Below are positions 6,553 to 15,766 of a stretch of 37,524 nt of DNA, in pieces (positions within the stretch are counted from its first letter, which is position 1; every line of letters begins with the position of its first letter). The stretch is from DASXBA01 sp036406475 (GTDB lineage Bacteria; Actinomycetota; Thermoleophilia; Solirubrobacterales; Thermoleophilaceae). The notes under the pieces were generated by a model, which saw nothing but the letters and a program-made list of their open reading frames with translations, was not told the DNA's origin and ran no database searches. The DNA lies in the NCBI GenBank assembly GCA_036406475.1, contig DASXBA010000178.1, positions 1-37,524 on the forward strand, read 5' to 3'. Made by a program: the position numbers and the translations under genes.

Positions 6553-8112
6553 TTAGGCTTCAGCGGTAAGGCGCGCCTGCCTGGACATCGAACGTTCGTC
6601 CAGGCTTCCGTCACAGGCATACAGCGGCACCGGCTCCGACTTGCCCTTGAGCTCGATCGCGCCGCGCGACTCGGGCTCGCTGGGGGAGCGCTCGAGCAGG
6701 CAGCGGGTGGCCTCCGTCAGGAGGATCGTGTCGCCGGTCTCACGGGTGTGTGCCTCCACGCGCGCGGCCACGTTCACGGCGTCGCCGATCACCGAGAACT
6801 CGAGCCGGCCGCCCCCGCCGACGGAGCCGACCACGACCGGGCCCGAGTTGAGCCCGATGCCGATCCCGATGCTCCCGTCGAAGCGCTCGCGCACCTTGGC
6901 GGCGACGTCGAGCGCGCAAGCGAGTGCGCGGTCGGCGTGGTCCGGGATCCGCTCAGGCGCGCCGAACACGCAGAGAAGGCCGTCGCCCAGGAACTTGTTG
7001 GCGTGGCCGCCGCGGGCGATCACTACCGGCACGACCGTGTCGAAGAAGTCGTTGAGGAAGGCCACGGTCTCGCGCGCGCTCGAGTGCTCGGCGAAGGGCG
7101 TGAAGTCGCGGACGTCGACGAACATCACGGTCACCTCGCGCTCCTGGCCCTCCAGCAGCTCGCCCTCGTCGAGCACCCGCTCTGCGACGTCGGGGTCCAC
7201 GTAGCTGCCGAAGGCCTGGCGCAGCGCCTCGCGCTCGGAGAGTCCGCGCATCATCTCGTTGAAGCTGCCGGCGAGCGCACCCATCTCGTCCCCGGACATG
7301 ACAGGGACGCGCGCCTCGAGGTCGCCGGCGCGGACCCGCCTGGTCGCGTCGACGAGGTCGTTGATGGGGCCGACCACGGACTTCGTGATGAGCAGGGTCA
7401 TCTCGAGCGAGACCGTGAAGGCGAGGGCGAGCGCCACGCCCACGTCCAGCCCGAGCTCGTTGAGGCTGGTGGTCCCGTCGGTCGAGAGCCCGCTCGTCAC
7501 GACCCCGGTCACGACGCTGATGATCGGCAGCGCGCCGAGGAGCTTCCAGCGCAGCGGCACCCCGGCCGGCTGACCCTCGAAGTCCGGCGGCAGCCGCTCC
7601 GCGATGTCCTCCACCACAGGCCGCAGGAAGAGCTCAGAGGCGAAGAAGTGGAGCACGCCCGCGTACGCGATCGCGATGCAGGAGCCGGCCATGATGATGA
7701 GGGCGGTGTAGGCCGGCAGCTGCAGCTCGATCGTGTAGAAGATCGAGCTGGGCAGCGAGATGATCGCGAACGGCTTCCAGCCGTTGACGACCACGAGGCG
7801 CCGCGGGATCGTGATCGCCACGCGCCAGGCGTCGGGGGCCCCGTCCGGGTCGCGCGTTCGCAGCCAGTCCGACAGCGGCTTGGCCATCTTGATCGCCTTG
7901 CCCACCGTGTAGACGAGCGCGAGCGCGACGAGCGACTCCGCGAGCAGCACGGTCCGCCAGAACTGGCCGTCGGAGACCCCGGGCGTGTACAGCCTGAACA
8001 GGCCGACGGTCGCGAGGGTGATGATGAGGGCGGTGGTGACCTCGAAGCCGACGTACAGCCAGAGGTACTGCCTCCCCAACCACCGGTAGAGCTTCCCCGC
8101 CGCGAATGGCAT
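6553..8112 (-). CDS. Membrane class III adenylate/guanylate cyclase with HAMP domain
   Basis: A 519-residue protein. The N-terminal half carries about six hydrophobic segments (around residues 20-40, 55-72, 115-132, 136-157, 190-208 and 222-243). A HAMP linker (about 240-292) precedes a class III cyclase domain (about 323-500). Both metal-binding aspartates are present (D333 in MFVDVRDF, D377 in KFLGDG), with the purine-binding K373, D444 in VIGDAVN, and the transition-state pair N447/R451. The K and D at the purine-specifying sites favour ATP and hence cAMP. The domain order membrane-HAMP-cyclase suggests signal reception at the membrane. The ATG at 8112 directly follows a 10-bp hairpin and has no ordinary Shine-Dalgarno. 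It follows the last mce gene and precedes the phosphatase gene, all on one strand. Confidence 0.93.
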   Translation of the reverse strand: MPFAAGKLYRWLGRQYLWLYVGFEVTTALIITLATVGLFRLYTPGVSDGQFWRTVLLAESLVALALVYTVGKAIKMAKPLSDWLRTRDPDGAPDAWRVAITIPRRLVVVNGWKPFAIISLPSSIFYTIELQLPAYTALIIMAGSCIAIAYAGVLHFFASELFLRPVVEDIAERLPPDFEGQPAGVPLRWKLLGALPIISVVTGVVTSGLSTDGTTSLNELGLDVGVALALAFTVSLEMTLLITKSVVGPINDLVDATRRVRAGDLEARVPVMSGDEMGALAGSFNEMMRGLSEREALRQAFGSYVDPDVAERVLDEGELLEGQEREVTVMFVDVRDFTPFAEHSSARETVAFLNDFFDTVVPVVIARGGHANKFLGDGLLCVFGAPERIPDHADRALACALDVAAKVRERFDGSIGIGIGLNSGPVVVGSVGGGGRLEFSVIGDAVNVAARVEAHTRETGDTILLTEATRCLLERSPSEPESRGAIELKGKSEPVPLYACDGSLDERSMSRQARLTAEA

Positions 8113-8135
8113 AGCCGGATTGTCCCAATCCGGCT
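8113..8135 (-). promoter_or_regulatory. Perfect 10-bp hairpin abutting the cyclase start codon
   Basis: AGCCGGATTG and CAATCCGGCT are perfect complements with a three-base loop, and the structure ends on the base before the cyclase ATG. No T-run follows. In the mRNA the stem would cover the position of the ribosome-binding site, and the only purine run (GGGA) lies in and beside the loop. It could attenuate cyclase translation or stabilise the mce mRNA end. Confidence 0.55.
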
Positions 8136-8157
8136 GTCGCTAGTCGCTAGTCGTTAG
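8136..8157. repeat. TAGTCGC/TAGTCGT heptamer repeat at the 3' end of the last mce gene
   Basis: The plus strand reads GTCGC-TAGTCGC-TAGTCGT-TAG, about three heptamer units. On the minus strand the mce stop TAA (8154-8156) is the first triplet of the element, followed by CGACTAGCGACTAGCGAC. Similar elements end the TPP-enzyme and enolase genes. Confidence 0.75.
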
Positions 8158-9677
8158 TGCAGCGGATCGTTGGGGTGCGGGTCAACGGCAGTGCCGTTGC
8201 TGCCCTCGCGGAACCCGGGCCGGTCCTTCTTCGGCGCGAAGCCGCGCTGCGGGATCTCGAACTTGTGCCCGTTGTAGAGCGAGGAGGGAGCGACGAAGCA
8301 GGGCGGCCGCTTCTGGCCGTTCTGCACGGGCCCGGGCGGCGCGCTCTCGGCGTCGTTCGGGTTCACGACCGGGCCGCCCGAGGGGTTGCAGTCGAAGCTC
8401 TCGATGGTGCCGAGCGCGATCGCGCGCTGTAGCGCGTTGGGTGCCATGTAGGCGTTGCCGCGCTCGCTGTCCGGCCGCTTGAGCCAGCGGTTGAACGAGC
8501 CGCCCTCGATGATGCCGACGTTCGTCTGGTAGCGGTTGCCGCCGGCGTGGCCGGAGACGTCCGGCGCGCCGTTCTGGAAGAAGCCGGCAACGGTCGTCTG
8601 GTTGAAGTTCAGGTAGCTGAGGATCGGGTTGAGCTCCTGGAAGAACGGGTGGAGCGCGTCGATCACCGGCCCGATCTCGTGGAAGATGTTCTGGAGGTCC
8701 GGGACGCTGTTCTTGCCGGCCTTGACCAGGGGGTCGAGGTTGCGGAAGAGGTGCTCGAGGTCCGGCGAGAGGCGGCCGAGGTCGCGCACGGTCGGCCCGA
8801 GGTCGTCGGCGGGACGCTTGAGGTCGTTGATCAGCGGGTGTGCGTTGCGCGAGGTGTGCTCGAGCCGCGCCAGCGTGGCCTTCGACTCGTCGAGGAACGT
8901 CGGGAAGATCTGGAACGTCTCGGCCAGCGCCTCGTCGCGGGACTGGGTCGCCTCGAAGACGTTGTTGGCGTTGAGGATCAGGTCGTGCAGGGCGCCCTGG
9001 CGTTCGTTGATGGCCCCGAACACGACGCCCGTGTTCTTCACGAGCCGCCTGACGGCCACCTCCTGCTCGTCGAGCGTCTTCAGCAGCTTGGAGCCGTCGA
9101 CGGCGAAGCCGGAGAGGTTGCCGAGCGCGTCGTTCAGGTCCTCGGCCGGGCCAGGCGAGTGGTGCTGGATGGCCGCCGCCAGCTCGTGCACCCAGTCCTG
9201 GAACGCCGCCCTGGTCGGCTTGTCGAAGGCCGAGAAGATCTCGTCCAGCTCGACCGTCGGCTCCACCCGGTTGTTCGCCAGGCGGCCGTGGTCCTTCACG
9301 TAGCCCAACTCCTTGTGGCCCTGTGAGAGCTGGACGTATGTCTCGCCGAGGAGCGTCTTCTGGCGCAGGATCGCGCGTGCGTCCTTGGGGATGGGCGCGT
9401 ACTGGTGATCGATCTCGAGCTCGACGATCGTGCGCGCGCCGCCCTTGTCGAGCCTCTTCTTCTTGACCTTGCCGATGTTGACGCCGGCCATGCGGACGTC
9501 GGCCTCTTGGGCGAGCGTGGCCGCCTCCGGGAAGGCCACCTCGATCCGGTAGCCCTTGGGCCGCAGCGGGATCGATCCGCCGAATGAGAGCCAGAGGAAC
9601 ATCAGGAGGCCGAACACCGACAGGGTGAACACCACCATCGCGACGATCTTGCCGAGGCTGGGGGTCTCCTTGATCAC
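8154..9677 (-). CDS. MCE-family (MlaD-domain) protein, sixth of the array
   Basis: A 507-residue protein with an N-terminal membrane anchor (about residues 10-32) and an MCE/MlaD domain (about 40-118) containing VRMAGVNIGKV, the beta-barrel signature. A long alpha-helical region (about 130-370) follows, and then a Cys-containing, Pro/Gly-rich tail. MCE proteins form hexameric rings or tubes that carry hydrophobic molecules across the envelope. The ATG overlaps the stop of the preceding mce gene as ATGA, implying translational coupling. It is the last mce gene, and its stop codon lies in the heptamer repeat. No lipobox is seen. Confidence 0.93.
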   Translation of the reverse strand: MIKETPSLGKIVAMVVFTLSVFGLLMFLWLSFGGSIPLRPKGYRIEVAFPEAATLAQEADVRMAGVNIGKVKKKRLDKGGARTIVELEIDHQYAPIPKDARAILRQKTLLGETYVQLSQGHKELGYVKDHGRLANNRVEPTVELDEIFSAFDKPTRAAFQDWVHELAAAIQHHSPGPAEDLNDALGNLSGFAVDGSKLLKTLDEQEVAVRRLVKNTGVVFGAINERQGALHDLILNANNVFEATQSRDEALAETFQIFPTFLDESKATLARLEHTSRNAHPLINDLKRPADDLGPTVRDLGRLSPDLEHLFRNLDPLVKAGKNSVPDLQNIFHEIGPVIDALHPFFQELNPILSYLNFNQTTVAGFFQNGAPDVSGHAGGNRYQTNVGIIEGGSFNRWLKRPDSERGNAYMAPNALQRAIALGTIESFDCNPSGGPVVNPNDAESAPPGPVQNGQKRPPCFVAPSSLYNGHKFEIPQRGFAPKKDRPGFREGSNGTAVDPHPNDPLH

Positions 9678-11032
9678 GAGACGCAGACCCCCGCGGTTCC
9701 GAGCTGGTTGATGATCTGCGGGACCAGCCCGCTGAGGGTCGGCGGCAGCCCGCCGAGGCCGGGCAGGATCCCGGAGATGGCGCCGGCGATGGTGTTGCAG
9801 CTGAGGCCTCCGAGGAAGATGCGGCGCCAGTTGCCCTGGGCGTCGCCGGTGCTGAACAGGGAGACGGTGTTCTGCGCCGTCCAGGCCAGCCAGTAGAGAT
9901 AGCCCTCGTCCCGCGCCCGGTCCTTGGCGAGGTCGCCGGTCAAGCCCTGGGCGCCGCCGGTGTTGAAGGCGGCGATGTCGAACAGGCGGTTGAGGCCGAG
10001 GAACGTGGCCGAGACGTCGGGACTCGCCTTGGACAGGTTCTTGGCTGCCAGGCCGAGGTCGTGGAAGTACGGCGTGGCGATGCGGGTGAACGGCCGGATC
10101 TGCTTGCGCACGATCGGCTCGCCCTCGCGCACGAGCGGCAGCGTGGCCGCGTTGGCGGGCGCGATCTGGCGGACGGCCGGCCGCAGCGCGTCGAGCGTCG
10201 GGCCGAGCTCGCGGGCGAACGGATCGAGCTTGGTGAGCGTGCGCTGGGTCTGGCGCAGCGTGCCGGGCAGCTCGGCAACGGCCTGGGAGATGTTGGTGTT
10301 CTGCGAGGCGAAGGCGTCGAAGACCTGGTTCGAGGTCCGGACCAGGCGAGTCAGCTCCTGGTCCTTCGAGCCGAGCGCGCGCACGAGCACCCCGTAGTTG
10401 TGGATCAGGCGGCGCAGGTTGTGGCGGCGGCTTGCGACCGCAGTGGAGACCTTGGCCAGGTCGCGGTGGAGCGGGCCGAAGCGCGCGAACGTCTCCTGCA
10501 GGTTTCCGCCGCGGCCCTTGAGCCCCTTGCCGGCGCCGGAGATCAGGAGCCGCAGGTAATCGCGCGTGTCCGCGTCGAGCGCCGACAGGAACTCGTCCGG
10601 GTCGATGTCCGGAGCCGTGTTCTCCACCGGGATCGACTGGTTCTCCGCGAGCGGCTGGCCGTCGCCCGGGTCGACCTCGATGAACATGTCCTTGACCCCG
10701 GTCTTCGAGCGCAGCAGCGCCGTGGCGTCACGCCTGATCAGGTGCTTGTACTTCGGGTCGATCTGGAGGTTCACTACGGCCTTGCCGTCCTTCAGGTCGA
10801 CCTTGCCGATCTGGCCCACCTCGACGCCGGCCACGCGCACCGTCTGGCCCTGGCCCGGAGTGACCGCCTGGGCGTCGGGGAGCACGACCTTGAGCTGGAA
10901 CGCCTTCTTCTGCACGAGCGGGAAGCGCAGGCGCTCGTTGGAGAGGATGTAGGCCCCCACGGCGAGAGCGAGGATGAACAGCGCGATGACCGCGAGGAAG
11001 TCGCCGAGGTGCTTGCGGATGGCGGTGCTCAT
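9674..11032 (-). CDS. MCE-family (MlaD-domain) protein, fifth of the array
   Basis: A 452-residue MCE protein with an N-terminal anchor (about residues 10-29) and an MCE domain (about 40-118) with VRVAGVEVGQIG. A helical segment follows, and the C-terminal tail is hydrophobic and rich in Gly, Leu and Ile with two cysteines. That tail differs from the polar tails of its neighbours. The chosen ATG at 11032 overlaps the stop of the upstream gene (ATGA); a longer frame to 11161 would overlap that gene by over 130 bp and begins with non-family sequence. The 3' end overlaps the next mce gene by 4 bp. Confidence 0.92.
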   Translation of the reverse strand: MSTAIRKHLGDFLAVIALFILALAVGAYILSNERLRFPLVQKKAFQLKVVLPDAQAVTPGQGQTVRVAGVEVGQIGKVDLKDGKAVVNLQIDPKYKHLIRRDATALLRSKTGVKDMFIEVDPGDGQPLAENQSIPVENTAPDIDPDEFLSALDADTRDYLRLLISGAGKGLKGRGGNLQETFARFGPLHRDLAKVSTAVASRRHNLRRLIHNYGVLVRALGSKDQELTRLVRTSNQVFDAFASQNTNISQAVAELPGTLRQTQRTLTKLDPFARELGPTLDALRPAVRQIAPANAATLPLVREGEPIVRKQIRPFTRIATPYFHDLGLAAKNLSKASPDVSATFLGLNRLFDIAAFNTGGAQGLTGDLAKDRARDEGYLYWLAWTAQNTVSLFSTGDAQGNWRRIFLGGLSCNTIAGAISGILPGLGGLPPTLSGLVPQIINQLGTAGVCVS

Positions 11033-12552
11033 CGGCCCTCCCGCTCCCTCTTCTTGCGCAGGAGGTAGCGCTTGACCATCTTGTCGCGCTTGGTCTGGAG
11101 CTCGTTCAGCAGCGTGTACGCGCGCTCGAGCGGCTTGGCCTTGAAGTGGGTCACGCCCCATGAGCGCGGGATGTGACTCGCGAACTGGTTGGTCGGCGCC
11201 GACGGCGCGTTCAGGTTGGGCGGATCCTGCGTCTCGCAGGGCACGTCCGGACGTCGCGGCGGCGGCTGGTCGATGTTGGCGGCGGGCGCCGGCTGGACGG
11301 CCTTGGGCAGCGGGATGGCTGAGGTGTGGAAGTCCTGGTTGTTGCCCTCTGACAGGCGGCTCTCACCCGAGAGGCCGGGGAACGAGCGCTGGATCTGGTA
11401 GCGGACGAGCTGGTTGGTGTTGCCGTTGGCGCCGTCGGGGCCGACCACGTTCGGAATCGGGCTGCGGATGAACGGGATGAGGACGTTGTTCGTGCAGGCG
11501 GAGAGCGCGCGCGCCTGGGTGAGCACCGGGACGCTCGTCCGGTTGAGGCTCACGAGGTTCGGCGTCTGCTCGCGGAGCTCCGAAGCGAGGCCGCGCAGCT
11601 CGCTCGGCCGCATGAGCAGCCGCACCTGCCGGATGAACGGCAGCGCGGCGTCGAGGGTCGGCCCGGAGGAGCGGGCGCCCGGCAGCGCGTCGATGGAGAA
11701 GGCGCGCAGCGACGGCAGGGCGTCGTTGAGCGAGGCCAGGGCCGGCTGGGCGGCGCGGAGCGTGTCGCGCAAGGCCGGCACCGAGGCCGACAGCGCCTGG
11801 TCCTGCGATGCGAAGGCCGCGGCGGTGGTGTTGAAGTTGGTCACGAGCCCCTGGAGCGCGCCCTCGTCGGCGTCGAGCGCCGCGAACGTGCGCTGCTGGC
11901 CCTTGAGCACGCGCTGGAGGTCGCTGTGCGGCTGCTCACCGAGCGTGGCGTCGTTGGCCAGCGCCGAGTTCTTGTAGGCCGGCTCCCAGTACCGGATCGA
12001 CTGGTTGAAGCCGGCGGCCCCCTTGCCCGAGAGGCCCTTGGAGTACTCGCGCAGGAAGACCTTGAGGTCGTCGCGCGTGTCGGACTGGAGCGCCGTGAGC
12101 AGCTGCCCGAACTGCACCGGCGCCGCGGTGTGCTGGATCGGGATGGTGCCGCCGTCCTTCATCGTCGGCGCCGACGGCGACCCCGGCGACAGGTCGACGA
12201 AGAAGTTGCCCTCGAGGAAGATCCTCGTCCGCACCTTCACGGTCGCGTCCTGATGGATCGGGAGACCCTTCTTCTTGATCTCCATCGTCACCTTGGCGGC
12301 GCCGTCGCCCTCGGACAGCGCCTCGACCTTCTTGACCTTGCCCACGTCCACGCCGGCGATCCGGACCGGGGAGTTGGGCTTCAGGTTGTTGACGTTGTCG
12401 AAGACAGCGTGCAGCTCGTACGGGTGCGAGAACGGGTTGGTCTTCGTGAAGCCGAAGTAGGTGAGCAGGGAGAGCAGCACGATCGCGATCACGCCCGCCC
12501 GGAAGTTCGGGATGCCGGGCCCGCGGCGGCCGGTCTGCTTGCCGCGCGCCAT
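11029..12552 (-). CDS. MCE-family (MlaD-domain) protein, fourth of the array
   Basis: A 507-residue MCE protein. A basic N-terminus (residues 1-18) is followed by a membrane anchor (about 19-36), an MCE domain (about 44-125, VRIAGVDVGKV) and a long helical region. The Pro-rich stretch around residues 410-450 precedes a strongly basic C-terminus (RYLLRKKREREGR), unlike the other five. That basic tail could contact nucleic acid, acidic lipid or a partner protein; this is a guess. The start codon shares one base with the stop of the upstream mce gene (TGATG). Confidence 0.92.
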   Translation of the reverse strand: MARGKQTGRRGPGIPNFRAGVIAIVLLSLLTYFGFTKTNPFSHPYELHAVFDNVNNLKPNSPVRIAGVDVGKVKKVEALSEGDGAAKVTMEIKKKGLPIHQDATVKVRTRIFLEGNFFVDLSPGSPSAPTMKDGGTIPIQHTAAPVQFGQLLTALQSDTRDDLKVFLREYSKGLSGKGAAGFNQSIRYWEPAYKNSALANDATLGEQPHSDLQRVLKGQQRTFAALDADEGALQGLVTNFNTTAAAFASQDQALSASVPALRDTLRAAQPALASLNDALPSLRAFSIDALPGARSSGPTLDAALPFIRQVRLLMRPSELRGLASELREQTPNLVSLNRTSVPVLTQARALSACTNNVLIPFIRSPIPNVVGPDGANGNTNQLVRYQIQRSFPGLSGESRLSEGNNQDFHTSAIPLPKAVQPAPAANIDQPPPRRPDVPCETQDPPNLNAPSAPTNQFASHIPRSWGVTHFKAKPLERAYTLLNELQTKRDKMVKRYLLRKKREREGR

Positions 12553-14111
12553 CAGGGCACGTCCTTCAGGTTGTTGATCCCGAGGGCCTTGGTCACGAAC
12601 GTGGGGCCGGACAGGATCGGATAGTTCGGGTCGGTGATCGAGGCGTTGCCGCCGGCCGGGGTGCCGTCGGACAGCTCGCCGGCGCCGTAGCGCCCGCCGG
12701 TGGTGAAGGGCCCGTTGGGATAGCCCTCCTGGCCGCGCTGGCAGTCCGCGTTGCCCTGCGCGTCGATAGCCGCGTACGGCATGAGCGGCGCCTGGATGCG
12801 GTGCGCCGGCTGGCCCATGAACGTGGCCGTCTGCGCCTTCTGGCCGGGCAGGATGTCGACGTTGCGCGACGACTCGAGCGTGCCGTAGTTATTGGGCTGG
12901 AAGAGGTTGACGAACTTCAGGCCCTGGTTCTGCGTGGTGCCCGACTTGTCCATCGACAGCTGCGACATGTGCTCGCTCAGGCCCGTGAAGAAGTAGCCCG
13001 CGTAGTTGCAGACGGTCTGGAACGGCGCCAGGTACTCGACGGCCGGCCGGGTCACGGTGAGGGCCGTGTCGAGGTCCCTGAGCGTGAGCAGCGTGGTCGG
13101 ATCATGGAAGCGCTTGAAGACCTCCTTGGCGAGGTCGCGCAGGTCGCGGTTGAGCCCGACGGTCCGCGGGAGGATCGGGGTCCCGACCTTGAGGGCTCGG
13201 TTGATCAGCGGCAGCGAGACCGGAAGCTGCTGGACGGCCGGCCGCAGCCGCGTCGAGAGGTCGGCGAAGTCCGCGAGGAAGGGCCGCTGCACGCGGAAGG
13301 AGGAGATCGCCACGTCCTCGGTGCCCGGGCTCTTCTCGATCGTCGCTTGGAGGGCGGCGGGGTCGCGGGAGATCGCCTCGAAGGTGTCGGCCATCTCGGT
13401 GAAGAGCACGGCGTTGATGTGCGCGACCGGCGCCACCTGGGCGGCGGAGCGGCCGAGCTGGAGGAAGAACTGGTCGAGGTGCGTGTCCGGGTCGGCCAGC
13501 GACTTCATCACCGGCGTCAGGTACTTGAAGAACGGGTTGAGCGCCTCGATCGCCGTGTTGATCGACCGGCCCCTGCCGGTGAAGGCGTCGCCGAAGCCCT
13601 CGGTGGCGGTGCGGATGTCCTGGCGCGTCCGCGGCTGGAAGGTCGAGAAGACGTCCTCGAGCTCGAGCGGCTGGGAGCTGTTCTTGAGGGGCACGGTGTC
13701 GCCGGCCTGGAACGTCTGCTGGGAGCGCCCCGGCGTCAGCTCGACGTACTTGAGCCCCAGGGCCGAGCGCGGCCGCACCCGCAGCTTTGTGTCGACGCTG
13801 AGCGGCTTGACGACCTTGTCGAGCTTGAGCTGCACGAAGGCCACCGACTTGCGCTTGCCCTTCACGGTCACCGTGCGCGGCTTGATGTCCTGCACCACGC
13901 CCACGCGGAAGCCGCCTGTGCGGACCTCGTTGCCCTTGACGAGCTTGTCGCCGGAGGGCAGCTCGGCATTCAGGTCATAGGTCGGCACGAACGGCAGGCC
14001 CCGGTTGGCGTTGTAGGCGATGAAGACGGCGATGATCGCGATCAGCACCGTCACCGCCCCGACCAGGACCGGCGAGGCGACCAGGGAGGCTGTTCCGCGG
14101 CGGCGGCTCAT
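12552..14111 (-). CDS. MCE-family (MlaD-domain) protein, third of the array
   Basis: A 519-residue MCE protein with a basic start (MSRRRG), a membrane anchor (about residues 15-33) and an MCE domain (about 42-125) containing VRTGGFRVGVV. The domain is followed by the helical tube-forming region and a C-terminal domain with a Cys-containing CNYAGYFF segment. Gly/Asn-rich sequence near the end suggests an exposed tail. The ATG overlaps the stop of the second array gene as ATGA. Confidence 0.92.
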   Translation of the reverse strand: MSRRRGTASLVASPVLVGAVTVLIAIIAVFIAYNANRGLPFVPTYDLNAELPSGDKLVKGNEVRTGGFRVGVVQDIKPRTVTVKGKRKSVAFVQLKLDKVVKPLSVDTKLRVRPRSALGLKYVELTPGRSQQTFQAGDTVPLKNSSQPLELEDVFSTFQPRTRQDIRTATEGFGDAFTGRGRSINTAIEALNPFFKYLTPVMKSLADPDTHLDQFFLQLGRSAAQVAPVAHINAVLFTEMADTFEAISRDPAALQATIEKSPGTEDVAISSFRVQRPFLADFADLSTRLRPAVQQLPVSLPLINRALKVGTPILPRTVGLNRDLRDLAKEVFKRFHDPTTLLTLRDLDTALTVTRPAVEYLAPFQTVCNYAGYFFTGLSEHMSQLSMDKSGTTQNQGLKFVNLFQPNNYGTLESSRNVDILPGQKAQTATFMGQPAHRIQAPLMPYAAIDAQGNADCQRGQEGYPNGPFTTGGRYGAGELSDGTPAGGNASITDPNYPILSGPTFVTKALGINNLKDVP

Positions 14112-15766
14112 GACCCGAGGAGGAAGTCGAGGAGGCCTTCACTGGTGCGCGGGCTCTCGCCCTGCACGCCGCCGCCGGTGACGTTCGGCAGCGACGGGAC
14201 CGGGAGCTTGCCGCGACCCTTCTTCGGCGCGAGCTGGTCGAGCAGCTGCTTGACCCGCGGCGGCAGCTGAATCTGCGGCTTCGAGATGTCGCGCTGGCCG
14301 GGCAGCGGGGCGGCGTCGACCTGGCCGGCGTGGCGGCGCTCGCCGACGTGGCCGGCGGGCTGGGCCGCCTCCCGCCGGAGCGTGGCGAGGGTGCGCGGGC
14401 TCGAGGTGAAGTCCGGCGCGGTGATGCCCGGCAGGTTCGGCCCGAGCCACTGGCTGCACTTGTCGAAGACGGCCTTGTCGTGCGGGTTGCTCAGGTCGAA
14501 GTGCGTGTGGAGCGTCGCGCAGTCGGTGTCGGCGAAGATCGAGACCCGGAGCAGGTGGCTCACGTTGTCGTAGCCGTTGATCGACTCGCCCTGCCAGAAC
14601 GGGTAGTTGAGGAGAGCCTCGAAGCCGGTGAACCCGTGCTTGTCGCCGGGGCCGATGTGCGTCGGGTCGGGGGCCGGCGGCCCGCCGACGACAGCCCGGG
14701 GGTCGTTCGAGTCGATCGCCCGGTCGCGCTCGTCCAGGGTCTGGAGGAACTGGCGCAGCGGCTTGAAGGTCGGCTTGGCCTTGGGCGCGAGCTTGCTCAG
14801 CTCGGAGATCTCCTGCGTGCCCTCACGGAACGCCTTGGTCCCCTGGGCCGAGGCCTCCCCCAGCGTCCGGAGCGCCGGCCGGGAGGCCTGCGAGAAGGGA
14901 CCGAGCCGCGTGAAGAAGGTCCGCAGGCTGGGGCTCGCCTGGCGGAGGTCGCCGAGCAGCGGCTGCTGGGCGTCGATGAGGTTCTCGAGCCTGGCCATGG
15001 TCGGCCGCAGCTCGGCCAGGAACGTCGGCAGGCGGCGGAAGCCCTCGCGGATCGCCTGGCTGCGCGAGGCGGAGATCTCGGCGGTGTCGCCGGCCTCCTT
15101 GACCCAGCGCACGACGTCGGAGCGGTTGTTGTTGAGCTCGCCGATCACCGTGTCCGAGTCGCGGATGAAGTTCGCGATCACCTGGTTCTGCCGGCCGAGG
15201 ACTCCGAGCACCCGGGTCGTCTCCCGGAGGCCCGGGTCGGAGCGCTTGAGCACCGCCTGGAGGTCCTGCGGGCGGCCGGCCAGACCGGTGCCGAGCTCGT
15301 CGATGATGAAGCGCAGCCGCTCCCTGTAGGGGCGGCGCATGATGTTCTGGACGAGGTCCGTGGGGATCGTCGAGGCCGTCTGCTTGACCGGGACCATCCC
15401 GCTGCCGTCCGTCGGCAGCTTCTTGGACGACGTGCCCGGCTGGCAGTCGACGTAGTACTCGCCGATCAGCGACTGCGGCTTGACCTCGCAGGATGCGTCC
15501 GAGCGGAAGTCGTCGAAGCCGGGCTCGGAGATCTCCGCGGTCACGACGGCCTCGGGGTGGTGCCCCTTGTGCTTGATGATGTCGAACGACGTCGTCTTGC
15601 CGGCGCGCACGCCGCCGACGCGGAAGTCGCCGCCCTGGACCAGGCCGAAGGCGTTGTCGAGCACGATCTTGTACTTGCGCTTCTTGCTCGTGTCGGAGGC
15701 CCCGGTGAGCACGAAGGCGCCTGCCACGACGGCCGCGACGACGACGAGAGCGAGCAGCCGCCTCAC
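14108..15766 (-). CDS. MCE-family (MlaD-domain) protein, second of the array
   Basis: A 552-residue MCE protein starting at a GTG at 15766, chosen because it gives the same 4-bp stop/start overlap (GTGA) as the other junctions and places the membrane anchor (VRRLLALVVVAAVVAG) right at the N-terminus. A longer frame to 15802 would add 12 non-family residues. The MCE domain spans about residues 32-115 (FRVGGVRAGKT) and carries two cysteines 15 residues apart, possibly a disulfide. The helical region is followed by a Cys-containing domain and a Pro/Lys-rich tail. Confidence 0.92.
   Translation of the reverse strand: MRRLLALVVVAAVVAGAFVLTGASDTSKKRKYKIVLDNAFGLVQGGDFRVGGVRAGKTTSFDIIKHKGHHPEAVVTAEISEPGFDDFRSDASCEVKPQSLIGEYYVDCQPGTSSKKLPTDGSGMVPVKQTASTIPTDLVQNIMRRPYRERLRFIIDELGTGLAGRPQDLQAVLKRSDPGLRETTRVLGVLGRQNQVIANFIRDSDTVIGELNNNRSDVVRWVKEAGDTAEISASRSQAIREGFRRLPTFLAELRPTMARLENLIDAQQPLLGDLRQASPSLRTFFTRLGPFSQASRPALRTLGEASAQGTKAFREGTQEISELSKLAPKAKPTFKPLRQFLQTLDERDRAIDSNDPRAVVGGPPAPDPTHIGPGDKHGFTGFEALLNYPFWQGESINGYDNVSHLLRVSIFADTDCATLHTHFDLSNPHDKAVFDKCSQWLGPNLPGITAPDFTSSPRTLATLRREAAQPAGHVGERRHAGQVDAAPLPGQRDISKPQIQLPPRVKQLLDQLAPKKGRGKLPVPSLPNVTGGGVQGESPRTSEGLLDFLLGS

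Noticed and set aside
5377..8157. A 926-codon plus-strand open frame opposite the phosphatase and cyclase genes
   Set aside because: It has low-complexity Arg/Gly/Val/His-rich sequence with no recognisable domain and spans two well-supported minus-strand genes. It is a GC-driven antisense shadow.
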